A DNA stretch of 55,695 nt from CAZACQ01 sp964483725 (GCA_964483725.1 CAZACQ010000004.1:1-55695); one strand, 5' to 3'; shown: positions 1 through 11,340, numbered from the stretch's first letter. Program-made: numbers and translations. The notes: generated by a model not told the origin, from the sequence alone.

Positions 1-2097
1 CAAAAGGAACAAACTAAAATAGAAGAAGGTAAAGAATGACAGGAAAATGAAGAAGAAAAAGTCGAAGAAAATAAAATGCAAGAAGAAAATGAAGGGAAAG
101 CAGACAATAGTAAAAAAGAAAAAACTTGAAATAAAAAGAATAGCAAAAAATCCAAAGAAAATAAAAAATCATTCATAGATAAAATATTTGACTCCATATT
201 TGGGACAGCAAAACCTTCTTGAAAAAAGAAAAGCTCTTGAGGGAAAGACAGTAGTAATGAAAAAAGTCCCCTTGAAAATAAATCATTACAGGAGCAACTA
301 AAACATATAATAAACCTTCCAGATGATGAGTATAGTGATAAATTATTAACATCTAAATTAAGGGCACATATAGAAAAAGTAGAAAAAGAATATATATCTT
401 GATTTTCTGATTATAAAACTCATATAGCACCATCATATTGGGAACTAAAATGAAGCAATTTCAATCTAAGTTGAATTTTTGGTAGGACATATTATGCCGC
501 ATGATATCCTTCATATTTGGATGCACTTCGAACAAGAGACACTATGTCATTTCATAGTAAATGGGATATGACATGGTTTATATATCCATCTGACGATGCT
601 GCTATGCAATCAATGCTTAAAAGAAGGGCTACTCAGCTTAGAGCTGAAATGAACGAAGCAGAATCAAAATGAATTACAGTAGATTCTGAAGTTCAACTTG
701 AACATAAAGATGTTGAATCAATAAGACAAAAATTGGCTACTAGAGAAGAAAGATATTTTCAATCATCATTTTATACAACTATATATGCTGAAAATGAAGA
801 ACAGTTAAATGATCAATGAAAAAAGTTTGAACAAAAAATTTGATGAAATTGAATTAGAATAAAACCTGCTACACAAAGAATGGATGAATGATTTAATTCA
901 TGTACACCACTTTGTACTGATGAATTATGAATCTCAAGAAGTATGGTAACTACATCCATTGCTTGATCCTTTCCTTTTATATCTAATGACTTGATTGATA
1001 ATAAATGAATCTTATATTGAGTTAATTTGCATACATGAGGTTTGGTTGTGTTTGATAGATTCTCACCAAAACTTGCAAATGCAAATAGTACTGTATTAGC
1101 TACATCATGAGCAGGTAAATCATTTACAGTTAAATTAGAAATATTAAGGTATTTACTATTATGAATAGATGTAATAGTGATAGACCCTGAAAATGAATAT
1201 AAGTCATTAATTGATAAAGTTTGAGGAACATATGTTAATATTGCTGTAAACTCATCTGAAAACATTAATCCTTTTGATCTTCCACCAAAAATTGAAGATG
1301 TTGATTATTGAAAATGAGATTTATTAAGATGACAAATAATGAATTTAATATGATTAATCTCAGTTTTACTAGGATGATTATCTGTTGAAGAAGAAGCACT
1401 TCTAGATACTGCAATACAACAAACTTATTCATTAAAAGATATAACATTTGAAGAAGAAGATGCAGATTGAAAAGAATCACCTCTATTAGAAGATCTTTTA
1501 AATATGCTTGAATGAATGGAATGATGAGAACAGCTAGCACTTAAATTAAGTAAATATGTAACCTGAACTTTTGCAAAATTATTTAATAATCAAACAAATG
1601 TTGATTTAAATAGCTGACTTACAGTGTTTAGTATTAGAGATCTAGATGAAAGTCTAAAAACACCAGCAATGTTTAATGTTCTAAATTTCATATGGACAAA
1701 AGTTAGAGCACAAAAAAGAAAAAGATTACTTATAGTTGATGAGGCTTGGATTATGATGCAACATGATATGTCTGCGAATTTCTTATTTTGATTAATTAAA
1801 AGAGCAAGAAAATATTGATTATGAGTTACAACAATTTCACAAGATGTAGAAGACTTTGTAAAAAGTAGCTACTGAAAACCGATTGTAGCAAATTCAGCAG
1901 TTAATGTATTACTTAAACAATCAACTTCTTCTATTAAATCATTAGATTCAGTATTTTGATTATCTGAAGCTGAAAAACAAAAATTAGTAGCTTGTAATAT
2001 TTGAGAATGATTATTCTTTGCTTGAAACCAACATATTGCCATGAAAGTTCTTGCGTCTCCATATGAAAAAGATTTCATAGAAACTAATTTAAAATAA
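1..2097 (+). CDS. VirB4/TraC-family type IV secretion ATPase (5' partial)
   Basis: The reading frame is open from the first base and ends at TAA, giving 698 visible residues with TGA read as Gly; the true start lies outside the window. Residues 1 to about 90 are a Lys/Glu-rich charged stretch. A Walker A motif ATSGAGKSF sits near residue 368 and a Walker B motif RLLIVDEAW near 574, followed by a typical VirB4 tail with TTISQDVEDF. VirB4 ATPases energise substrate or pilin transfer at the inner face of type IV secretion and conjugation machines. The two membrane proteins directly downstream look co-transcribed and support a membrane-bound complex. Whether it secretes, builds a pilus or takes up DNA cannot be told from this sequence. 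Confidence 0.88.
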
Positions 2098-2112
2098 TAT
2101 ATTATTAATAAA

Positions 2113-3162
2113 ATGGATAATAATAAAAAAGAAACTAATGAGTTTAAGGTTGAAGATAGGCATTTATATAGTATAGCAGCTATTTTATTGCTTGCTCCCT
2201 TTGTTTATTTTATAATAAACTCCAAAGATTCAGATATAAGTAAAAATGATAAAGAGTTTATCCTTTGATATATTAAATACTGATTAGCAACTCTTTCTAT
2301 TATAATAGTATGAACATTAATATATATATTATCTTTTACTATTTGATTATTACCAATATTTTTTAGTAATATAGCATACTTAACACTAGTTATATGAATA
2401 GCTTGAATACTAGCTTGAATTTTTATGGTATTTAAAGAAAAAAGAGTTTTTACAAAAAATATAGATATTAAATACAAAAAAATAAACTGATCAACATTAG
2501 ATATCGTATTTAATTATATACCTTGATATAATATATCAATATGGTACTCAAATCCAGATATAAAAAATTATCGATGGTCAAAAGAAAGTTTTATGCTTTG
2601 GTTTATTTGGTCTATTGTAAGTATTAGCACATTCAATATATTTTTATCTTTTTTCTTGCTTACATTAATAATACTAAGAGCAATTTCACTATGAGCATGA
2701 ATTGATGTAATTAAAGATTCTTGGAAAGAAAAACTAGATACATTATTTAATAAAAACCCTGAGGAAATATTTTCATATATTAAATGATTAATAATATTTA
2801 TATACAAAAAAATTAAAGATTCCAGCTTACAATATGAAATATATACAAAAGAAACAATAAAAGCCAAAAAAGATTATCAAGAAATTATAAATATGGACAA
2901 AAGCTACCAATCTTTTTTTTGAGAAAATAAAAATATTTTAGCACAATATATAATTTTATCAGTTTCAATATTACTTACTCTATCATCAATAATAAATTTT
3001 ATGCAATATAATTTATATTGAAATATTATATTATTTGCTTTATTGTTTATAATATTCAGATATTGATATTTAGTATATTCAAAAAAACTTATAAACATTC
3101 CTATATTATATGAAATAGTATTATTATTTGCTTATTTAATTAAATTAATAAACAAAAAATAA
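2113..3162 (+). CDS. Polytopic membrane protein next to VirB4
   Basis: 349 residues starting at ATG 15 bases after the VirB4 stop. Hydrophobic segments are visible near residues 20-36, 58-80, 82-107, 155-190, 280-300 and 305-345, separated by Lys-rich cytoplasmic-looking loops. No family is recognised. Tight spacing (2 bases to the next gene) and position between a VirB4 ATPase and a pilin-like protein suggest it is a membrane component of the same secretion or pilus machine. This role is inferred from context only. Confidence 0.75.
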
Positions 3163-3164
3163 AA

Positions 3165-4085
3165 ATGAAAAAAATTATACTTTTTACATTATTTTTCTTT
3201 TTACTAATATATTGATCTTTTTCATTTTGACAAAGATTTGATGATGAGTTATGAGACTCAGTTTGAAGTTTGGAATGAACATTAGATAGATGACCAAGTT
3301 GAGATTCAATATGACGTGATGAAGCAAGAGATTTTTTAATTTATATATGAACAAATATACTTACTCCCCTAATAATTGTTATATGAGTTATAATTGCAAT
3401 TGTTTGAATATATAAAATTATGTTTACTACAGGTGATGAAGACCAAAAAAAATGAGTAAATTACATAATACGAGGTGTTGTAGGTATATTAGTAATGACA
3501 TCTGCAAGTTTCATTACACAAACATTATTATGACAACGTTGATGAGAACTTATAGATGATATTAGTTGAAGAGACTTAGCTAGCACACTTTATAATGATA
3601 TAATATTTCCATTTTTTAGAATATTTGCTTATTTAATAGTATGAATATTATTTGTAATATTACTTATTCAAGCATTTAAAATGCTAACAACAAATCAAGA
3701 TGAAACTGCAAAAAATGCTAAAACAATATTCATACGAAATATTATATGAATATTAGTAATACTATTTTCTAGTCAAATAGTACAATTAATATATTGAAGA
3801 TGAGAAGAGTGAATTGATAGTGCATGAGAAGTAGGTGCAATATGATGAGCAATTTTTGAAGATCCTAGCACATTAGAGTTTGTAATTACAATTATTAATT
3901 GGTTTATGTGATTTATAGCATTCATTGTTCTTGCAATAATAATATATCAAACATACTTACTATTAGTAAAACCTGATGATGAAGAGACTAGTAAAAAATT
4001 AAGGAAGAACTTTGTTTATATTTTCATATGAGTACTTGTTATATGAGCTTGATTTTTGATAACAAACTTCCTAATAATAAATTAA
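3165..4085 (+). CDS. Signal-peptide membrane protein with two VirB2/pilin-like repeats
   Basis: 306 residues. The N-terminus (MKKIILFTLFFFLLIYGSFSF) is a signal peptide or first membrane helix. Two related blocks follow, each with a hydrophobic helix, a short basic turn and a second helix: INPUT around residues 62-125 ends in GVVGILVM, and another around 145-205 ends in NIIGILVIL. This helix-turn-helix layout resembles TrbC/VirB2-type pilins, which CPR genomes often encode beside VirB4. A last pair of helices lies at about 245-300. Both blocks carry an in-frame CGA just before the second helix (3471 and 3735), discussed in the findings. Assignment to the secretion machine is by fold pattern and neighbourhood. 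Confidence 0.7.
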
Positions 4086-4116
4086 ATATTTATAAAATAA
4101 TCTTTTATTTTAATCT

Positions 4117-5496
4117 ATGAATATAGTTATTGTTTGAGCATGATGAACAGGAATTAGTACTATTGCATTTATATTAAAAGACTTATGATACAATAATATA
4201 ATATGTATTGATAGCAAAGAAAGTGAAATTACAAAAAAAATAAAAGACTATTGAATACAAATTATTATATGACATTGAAAGTATAGTATTCAAAAAGAAG
4301 ATCTAGTAATATATTCAGATGCAGCTATAAACAGTAAGGAAGTAATAGATGCAAACAACATAGACAAAAGTTTCAAAAAATATAACAAAACTTATTCATA
4401 TTTTGAATTTATATGAGAGATAAGCAAATACTACAAAACTATTAGTATTGCAGGAACACATTGAAAAAGTTCCACTACATCAATGACGAGCTACCTTTTA
4501 AAAGAATTAAAAAATGAAAAATTTTGATTAGCATTAGTATGAGCAAATATTCCCCAACTTTGAAATAAAAATTACTATATTAATAAAGATAAAAAACATT
4601 TTTTGGATAAGTGTATTAAAAATATTATATCTAATAAATCAGTTGATTTAGAATATGATCAAATAAAAAGCAATTACCTTATTGTTGAAGCAGATGAATA
4701 TAACAAACATTTTTTACAATTTGATACAGATATCGCAGCTATAACTAATATAGAATTAGATCATAGTGATGTTTATTGAGATTTTAATAATTATATTAGT
4801 ACTTTTAATGAATTTACTAGTAAGGTAAGAGAAAAAATTTTTGTATTATCAAATAAAAAAGAAAATAATTATATAAAAAAAAATAAAGAAAAATTAGAAA
4901 TTGTTAATCCTTTAAATATTGAATTTGAATTTCTTTGGTGAAAACACAATCAAGAAAATTGAAGTTTAGCTCTTGAAATAGTAAACTATCTAAGTGATTT
5001 TAATAAAGAGGAAATAATAAAAGAATTAACAAAGTTTAAGTGAGTCTGAAGAAGAGCTGAATACCTATTTTCAAATGAAAAATGAACTGAAATATATTCA
5101 GATTATTGACACCACCCAAGTGAGTTAAAAACAACAATAGATGGTTTTAAAGATAAATTTAAGGGCAAAAATATAAAAATTATATTTCAGCCTCACCAGG
5201 CAAGAAGACTTATTGAGTTTTGGACTGATTTTATAAATTGTTTAAAATGAGAAGATATTATAATATATGACTTGTATACAGCAAGAGAAGACATAGAAAA
5301 AATTGCAAAAGATAATAAATTAGATATTAAGTCAAAAAAAGAATTAGGAGATAAGTTTGCAGAACTCATAAATTGAAATTACTATGAGAATTTTGATATG
5401 ATAGAAAATATTATAAATGAAACAAATAATAATGAAGTTATTTTAGTATTTTCTGCCTGAGATTTAGATTGGAAAATTCGTAATATTAATATATAA
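4117..5496 (+). CDS. murC: UDP-N-acetylmuramate--L-alanine ligase
   Basis: 459 residues, full length for the family. It joins L-alanine to UDP-MurNAc with ATP in the cytoplasm, the first peptide step of peptidoglycan synthesis. The N-terminus has a Rossmann-type UDP-binding motif (IVGAGGTGIS, glycines partly TGA). The central ATPase has the GTHGKSSTTS P-loop, EADEYN with the metal-binding Glu, and the Mur-ligase signature ITNIELDHSDVYG. The C-terminal domain has the YSDYGHHPSE motif. There is no Shine-Dalgarno; the start is set by the N-terminal Rossmann strand. No other mur genes adjoin it here. Confidence 0.95.
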
Positions 5497-5497
5497 C

Positions 5498-6460
5498 TTA
5501 TCAATAATTTAAATAAGTAATAATATCAATTTCATCTTGAGAAAATTTAAATCAAAAATTATTTAAAGTATTTGAGTTATTATAAGGTAATAAGTATCAG
5601 GGAATATTTCTACTAAATTGTTTAGAAAAATAAGAATAAAAATAACTAGAATTAGTTAGTCTTGAAAATAATATAAGATTTTTATTATCTCATAAAGACT
5701 CATCTAATCGTTTAATTATTGTATCAATATAAAAAGAAATTGAATGTTTAGAAGCGTCAGGTATATCACAGTCATAAGTATTATTAATACAAGAATAAAA
5801 AGAATCTAAAACTCAATTATCATTAAATATTGATCTTAAAGTAGAATATCAAAGCTTAATGAAAGAAATATCATATATTTTTCATTCTTTTATTTTTATT
5901 AATTTTATTTGATCCTCTTGAATATATAGCAAATTAACAGAATCTTTTCTTAATTTATCTTTTATAAATTTAACAGTAAAATAAGTTGATGGAAATACTT
6001 TTATTTTAGGATTAGATAAAAACTTATTTCATAAATAAACCTTAAGTGAATTAATTGTTTCATTTTCTAGATATAACATATTTACTTCAAAATATATTTT
6101 TCATTTTTTTCAAAGCAAAAAATCTGATTTCTCTCAATTAATAAAAACATTTTCAATATCATATGATGCAAGTCTTCATAAATCAGGATTATTTATTCTA
6201 TTTTCTTCTATTTTTTCATTAATATAATCATTAAGTTTAGAAATTGTAATTTTACTAGAAAAATTATCAAATATACTAAAAGAGTAAAAATTAAACTTTT
6301 TCTCATTAAGCAAAAAACTTAACTTTCCTTCCACATTTAAATTTTCAAAATTTTTAGAATAAAATGAAAAAAAGTTATCTATATGTTTTTTTGATACAAC
6401 TTTAGAATTTTTAAAGTCAATTTGAGTTATTCAATCTCAATTTTCATGAAAAATTTTCAT
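5498..6460 (-). CDS. Hypothetical protein, 320 aa
   Basis: Unrecognised cytoplasmic-looking protein, convergent with murC (stops 1 base apart) and 17 bases downstream of the truncated uvrB on the same strand. It is rich in Asn, Lys, Phe and Ile with no signal peptide or membrane helix. Residues about 185-225 read as beta strands separated by turns (LLYIQEDQIKLIKI), faintly like the second half of actin-like FtsA/PilM proteins, but no phosphate-binding motif could be confirmed. It was inspected as a possible carrier of the missing UvrB helicase motifs and has none. Confidence 0.7.
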
Positions 6461-6477
6461 TATATATTTCTAAATTA

Positions 6478-7935
6478 TTAATCTAAATCAGAAAGGACAT
6501 CTTTGATTGAAACATCTTTTTCATATCAATTTAGATACTTTTTAATAAAAGGCTTTTTCTTCATTAAAGTATCAATACTTCAAATTAGTTTAGAATAATC
6601 TCAATCTTTGGGATAAACATAAGTTATTGGGTCTAATAATCAAGTAGGTCTAATTATTTGTTCAATAACATCTCAAGACTTATCAATTTCATAACTTGAA
6701 GGAGTTGCAGAAACAAATAATGTTTTTGCTCAAGACTTTATCCTATTATTTCAAATATTCTCAATACAGGATTCATGATAATCCCAAGAAAGAACAGTTT
6801 CTAATTCTTGAAAGCTGAGGGGTCTATGGTCTATTGCACTTGGTAACCTAAATCAATAATCAATTAAATTCTGTTTTCTAGATTTATCAGCCTTAGGCAT
6901 TGCTTGTAATTGTGGCAAACTCATATGAGACTCATCTACTATGTACAGAAAATCATCAGGAAAATAATCAAAAATAGTATTTGGAGGCTGGCCCGGCAAT
7001 CTTCAATCAAAGTATGGAGAATAATTTTCTATTCAATTTGTAAAACCAGTTTCTTTTATCATTCTCAAATCATAGGAAACTCTTTTTTGAATTCTATTTG
7101 CTTCCAACTCTTGTCAATTTTTCTTGAAATATTCTACTCTATCTTTTAACTCCTCTTGTATTGCATTAATTATATTATCTATATTTCACATATCTTGAAG
7201 AAACTGAGTAGCTGGCCAGACACTTAAATGATCAGTACTTCATCTATCAGCAAATGTTAATGCATCTTTAATATATATTCATTCTAATGTATTTTCATCA
7301 AAAAACAGCCTATATAAAAGATTTTCCATACTAGAATAAATATCCAAAACTTCTCACCTAAAATCAAACATTCATGCTTCAATTTTTCATTGCACAGGCT
7401 TATATTGTATAGCCAAGAGTTTTCTTTTAATTTCATTAAAGTCATACTCCTCTCACAATTTAAAAAAAATTCTATTTTTTTCAAAAGTATCTTTAGCACC
7501 CAAACCATACAAAGAAGAAACAGACGCAACAACTATAGTATCCTGTCTTGTTAGTAATGATGCCATTGTAGAAAGCCTATACATTTCTATTTCTTTATTT
7601 ATAGTACTTTCTTTTTCAATATACATATCACGATTTGGTATGTAACTTTCAGGTTGATAATAATCAAAATAAGAAACAAAATAATGTACAGCATTATTAG
7701 GGAAAAAGTATTTAAACTCTGTCGCTAGCTGAGCAGCCAAAGTTTTATTATGAGACATAATAAGTGTAGGCTTTTGAAGTTCTTTAATAATATTTGCCAT
7801 AGTAAATGTTTTACCTGTACCAGTAGCTCACAAAAGTGTAGAGATATTTTTTCAAGATTCATATCAATTAAGTATTTTATTTATAGCATTTGGTTGATCT
7901 CAAGTTGGACTATAAGTTGAATTTAGTTTAAACAT
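6478..7935 (-). CDS. uvrB: UvrB excinuclease subunit, C-terminally truncated
   Basis: 485 residues against about 660-680 for normal UvrB. UvrB is the damage-verifying ATPase of nucleotide excision repair that loads UvrC. The N-terminal half is well kept: Walker A GATGTGKT near residue 37, the beta-hairpin region SYFDYYQPESYIP, the UvrA-interacting domain, DESHMSLPQL (motif II) and VSATPSSYE (motif III). The sequence follows UvrB through IIRPTGLLDP and about 25 further residues, then diverges and stops. Helicase motifs IV-VI (including the Arg-containing motif VI) and the UVR domain that binds UvrC are missing, and no continuation is seen in any frame downstream. Identity is certain; activity is doubtful. 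Confidence 0.9.
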
Positions 7936-8003
7936 AAATTAAAAGAAATATTAATTATAAATTAATTAATTCAATTTATAATTTTTTATTAAATTAAATC
8001 AAC

Positions 8004-8032
8004 AAAAAAATCTGGCAAATGCCAGATTTTTT
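8004..8032 (-). terminator. Rho-independent terminator
   Basis: Perfect stem TCTGGCA / TGCCAGA with a 2-base loop, extended by A/T runs on both sides. It lies just after the stop of the minus-strand surface protein and upstream of uvrB, so it most likely ends that transcript. Confidence 0.8.
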
Positions 8033-8060
8033 ATTAGCTGATATTCGCTAATAGTAAATA

Positions 8061-9005
8061 TTAACTATTTATTGATCTATATCTATATACTATATAAGAA
8101 ATAAATGCAATAAGAATTAATGATATAAGTATACTTAAACTTGGTCAAACTTCAGGAGCTTCTTCAACCTCAGCCTCTCTTTCTACTTCAATATCTTTCA
8201 TTGTCAAAACTCTTTCAGAACCAATTTGATCACCAGCATCATCTAATGCAATTAGTCTAACATGATAATCTCAATCATTACTAACCATTACATCAAATTC
8301 TCAATAACTAGCATTTGCATCTCAAATTCTATTATAATCAGATTCATCATCATGTCTAAGAAATACTTCAACCTTATCTGCTTCACTTATTGCAGCCCAA
8401 GTTACTTTAATATCTCAGTTATCATGAGAATAAGAAACATCTGATAATACATCATCTTCAGCTGCTCAATGTTGTTCTTCTTCTTTAGTTTCAAAAGTAA
8501 ACTCTTCTGTATACTCTCACTCAACTGAGTTTTGATTAAGAGGGATTACAATAGCATAGTATTCAGTTCATTCTTCTAAATCAGATATTTCAACAAGATT
8601 ATCTCAATCAGAAAGTCATGAAAAAGATTCTTCCATAATATCCATAGGATCAGAATCAGCTATAGATTCAGTATTATAAATAACTTCATAATTTTGAATT
8701 GTATTTCAAGACCCATCCTCAACTAAAGGAATTTCTAATTCTACAAAATCATATCAACTGTCATTCAAAACTACTTCATCATCAGAAGAAAAACCCCAAT
8801 TCATATCAGATTCTTCATCATCCCAATCATCTTCCCAATCGTCTTCCCAGTCATCATCCCAATCATCTTCAAAATCTCATGAATCATCAAACATTTCCTC
8901 TAATTCTTCATCTACATCATCAGCATATGTCAAAGATAAAGATGGAACTACAGATAGCAATACAATTGCAAATAAACTCAATATAGACTTAATATTAATA
9001 TTCAT
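8061..9005 (-). CDS. Secreted, Asp/Trp-rich surface protein with C-terminal membrane anchor
   Basis: 314 residues. A signal peptide (about residues 1-28, ending ...SLTYA) is followed by a strongly acidic tract with repeated DDW units (EDDWDDDWEDDWEDDW). Two beta-rich domains resembling fibronectin type III modules follow (residues about 75-175 and 185-275; note WAAISEADKVEVF). The C-terminus is VGP, a hydrophobic helix and a basic tail YRYR. The 539-aa protein at 13936 has the same VGP-helix-basic ending, which suggests a common anchoring route. It probably sits on the cell surface; the acidic tract could bind cations. Exact function unknown. Confidence 0.8.
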
Positions 9006-9247
9006 TTTAACTATGTTTTTTATTATATAAATCAAATGTAATATAATTGTACTTAAAATATTATATAATGCAAATTTTTGTATTGTTTTTTTAAAAAAAA
9101 TTATTATATTTAAATACAGCTATAGAATATAGTTTAAAACAAGCTTTTAAGAATAATTCTATAATAGCAAATATTTTAATAATAATAAATATTATTTACA
9201 TATTATGAAAAAATTATATAATTTATATATTAAATAGTTAAGTTATA

Positions 9248-9802
9248 ATGCTAGAAAATGATATAAAAAAGCAAATGGATAAAGTAATAAGCCATTTAGA
9301 AAATGAATTATGACAATTACAAGTAGGAAGAGCATCTACAAGTATGGTTGATTGAATAAATGTATATATTCCATCTTGGTGAATAGAACAAAAGTTAAAT
9401 CAAATAGCTAATAATTCAATATTAGATGCTCAAACAATTAAAATTCAACCATGGGATAAAAGTACAATATCAAGTATAGAAAAAGCAATATATGATAGTT
9501 GATTATGACTTACCCCAATAAATCAATGAGATCATATATTAATAAATATCCCAGCATTAACATGAGAAAGAAGAAAAGAGCTTACAAAAGTAGTAAGCAA
9601 AATGTGAGAAGATGCAAAAGTTTCACTAAGAAACATTAGACATGATTTTATTAAGAGTATTAAACAAGAATTTGAAGATAAGACAATATCAGAAGATGAA
9701 AAAAAACAAAAAGAAGATAAAGTTGATGAAATAACAAAAGAGTATACAAAAAATATAGATGATCATGTGAAATTTAAGTCTGATGAAATCATGACAATAT
9801 AA
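9248..9802 (+). CDS. frr: Ribosome recycling factor
   Basis: 184 residues, normal length (about 185). With EF-G it splits post-termination ribosomes. Visible family features are the N-terminal helix with LQVGRAS, the IQPWDKS segment in the middle domain, INIPALTGERRKEL, and the long charged C-terminal helices ending in DEIMTI. The ATG lies directly inside TATAATG with no Shine-Dalgarno. The stop overlaps the ATG of rnhB by one base, so the pair is translationally coupled. In most bacteria frr follows pyrH/tsf; that is not the case here. Confidence 0.95.
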
Positions 9803-10389
9803 TGAATATATATATTGATGAAGCTTGAAGATGACCAATTGCATGACCATTAGTAATATGATTCATATTAGAGAAAAAAGAAATTGATAACATATGATAT
9901 TGTGATTCAAAAAAGATCAGTGAAAAAAAAAGAGAATTATTTTTTGAACAAATTAAAAATTTAAAAGAACAAAATATAATTAGTTATGAATATATTCAAA
10001 TAGACAATAATAATATCGATAAATATTGACTATCATCATCACTAAAGTATTGAATAATTAAATGAATAAAAAAAATACTAAAAAAAAATAATCTAGAAAT
10101 AGATGAAATTGAAAGCATAATATTTGACTGAAACTGTGACTTTTGAGTAAGCAAAGATATAGGGAAAAAAATAGATACAATAAAAAAAGCAGATGAAAAA
10201 ATTTTTCAAGTATCTATGGCTAGTATAATTGCAAAAGTAATAAGAGATAGAATAATGGTAAAAAATTCAAAAAAATATAATTATTATAATTTTGAAAAAA
10301 ATAAATGATACTGAACAAAAGAGCATAAAGAAGCAATTAAAAAACACTGAATATCTAATTTACATAGAAAATCATTTATAAAAAACTAA
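9802..10389 (+). CDS. rnhB: Ribonuclease HII
   Basis: 195 residues. It cuts RNA in RNA-DNA hybrids and removes misinserted ribonucleotides. The motif DEAGRGPIAGP lies at residues 6-16 with three of its glycines encoded by TGA, and the catalytic Asp/Glu are present. Further motifs are CDSKKIS, IIFDGNCDFG and KADEKIFQVSMASIIAKV. The last part has the family pattern NKGYGTKEHKEAI. The gene overlaps frr by one base and ends in a hairpin shared with def. Confidence 0.94.
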
Positions 10390-10410
10390 CATGAAATATG
10401 TTAGTTTTTT
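10381..10410. terminator. Bidirectional terminator between rnhB and def
   Basis: A 12-bp stem (AAAAACTAACAT / ATGTTAGTTTTT) with a 5-base loop lies at the meeting point of convergent rnhB and def. It includes the stop codons of both genes and has U-tracts on both strands. Confidence 0.85.
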
Positions 10411-10931
10411 ATAAATTTAGAAAAATTTAAATTATTAGTTTTTGCAACTGCTCTATCTGGAAAAAGGACTCAATCTAAATGATCAATTTCATGTTGTACA
10501 ATCCTAGCATTCATTCAAGATAAAGAAAGAGTTTTATATTTTCAATAAGTATTAAGATATTTTACTTTGATCTTCTTGGATCTATAAACTTCATTTTCCA
10601 TTCATGGTAAAGACAAACATGCTTCAATATCCTTCTCCTTAGATTCAGAAAAATTTAATACTTCAGGATTTATCATAATTTTTTCTGATAGCAAGCTCCA
10701 AGAGTCTCCTTTTATAGACCATTGAGTTGTTGAAATAATTCTTAAATTGACTCAAATTTGTGGGGCTGCTAATCAAACTCAATCATAATGCCACATTAAT
10801 TTTTTTAGATCATCACAAAACTGTATAATTTCTGAATCAATAGTTACAACAGAGCTTGATTTTTTTCTCAAAACTTCATTATTAAGTCAGGTTTGTAATG
10901 GGTATTTTGCTTCTAAATTTAGAATATTCAT
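10401..10931 (-). CDS. def: Peptide deformylase
   Basis: 176 residues. It removes the formyl group from nascent N-terminal methionine using a bound metal ion. All three family motifs are seen: GVGLAAPQIG, EACLSLPG (Cys ligand) and QHEIDHLDG (two His ligands and catalytic Glu). The glycines of these motifs are mostly TGA. It lies downstream of tRNA-Lys at the end of the minus-strand translation block and converges on rnhB. Confidence 0.95.
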
Positions 10932-11009
10932 TAATAAATTCAATACAAATTATAAATTTAAGTAAATTATATTTAAAATAGATATTATTTTCAAGTTAAA
11001 ATAAAAAAA

Positions 11010-11082
11010 TGGGCCAGCAGGGAATCGAACCCTGGACCACCAGCTTAAAAGGCTGTTGCTCTACCAACTGAGCTACTGGCCC
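11010..11082 (-). tRNA. tRNA-Lys (anticodon UUU)
   Basis: 73 nt forming a full cloverleaf on the minus strand. The acceptor arms GGGCCAG / CTGGCCC pair and the discriminator is A. The D-loop has AGCTCAGTTGGTAGAGC, the anticodon loop is CTTTTAA (anticodon TTT), and the T-arm has GGTTCGATTCC. CCA is not encoded. Its GC-rich stems stand out from the AT-rich surroundings. It sits between rpmB and def. Confidence 0.97.
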
Positions 11083-11145
11083 ATAGCCCAAACAAAGGGC
11101 AATAGTATATATTATAAACAAATAATATTTATTTGCAAGAGAAAT

Positions 11146-11340
11146 TTAAATTTTTCACTGAGCTGAAAGTTTTTTATAACAACTTGAACAAATCTTAACT
11201 CTAACTTTAACTCAATATCAAAGATCAATATTTTTTGAAATGATGTTAGCTTTAAACTTTCTTTTTGTAGCTCTCATTGAATGAGATCTATTTTGTCATG
11301 ATGCAGTTCATTTTTCACACACCTCACATACTCTAGCCAT
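11146..11340 (-). CDS. rpmB: 50S ribosomal protein L28
   Basis: 64 residues. Starts MARVCEVCEKG with a CxxC pair, then the family segment SGQNRSHSMRATKRKF, and near the C-terminus KICSSCYKKL, a second CxxC, so this is the zinc-binding form. It binds 23S rRNA. It belongs to the minus-strand ribosomal block between rplY and the tRNA. Confidence 0.92.

Noticed and set aside
813..3098. Several minus-strand ORFs of 64-150 codons
   Set aside because: They are antisense shadows of the VirB4 and membrane-protein genes, which are continuous on the plus strand once TGA is read as Gly.
5498..6460. Possible carrier of the missing UvrB C-terminal domain
   Set aside because: No helicase motif IV-VI or UVR-like sequence is present in any frame; it starts with its own ATG.
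9006..9247. 242-base gap upstream of frr inspected for small genes or RNAs
   Set aside because: Only AT-rich sequence with a 9-codon ORF and no convincing structure; probably divergent promoters.
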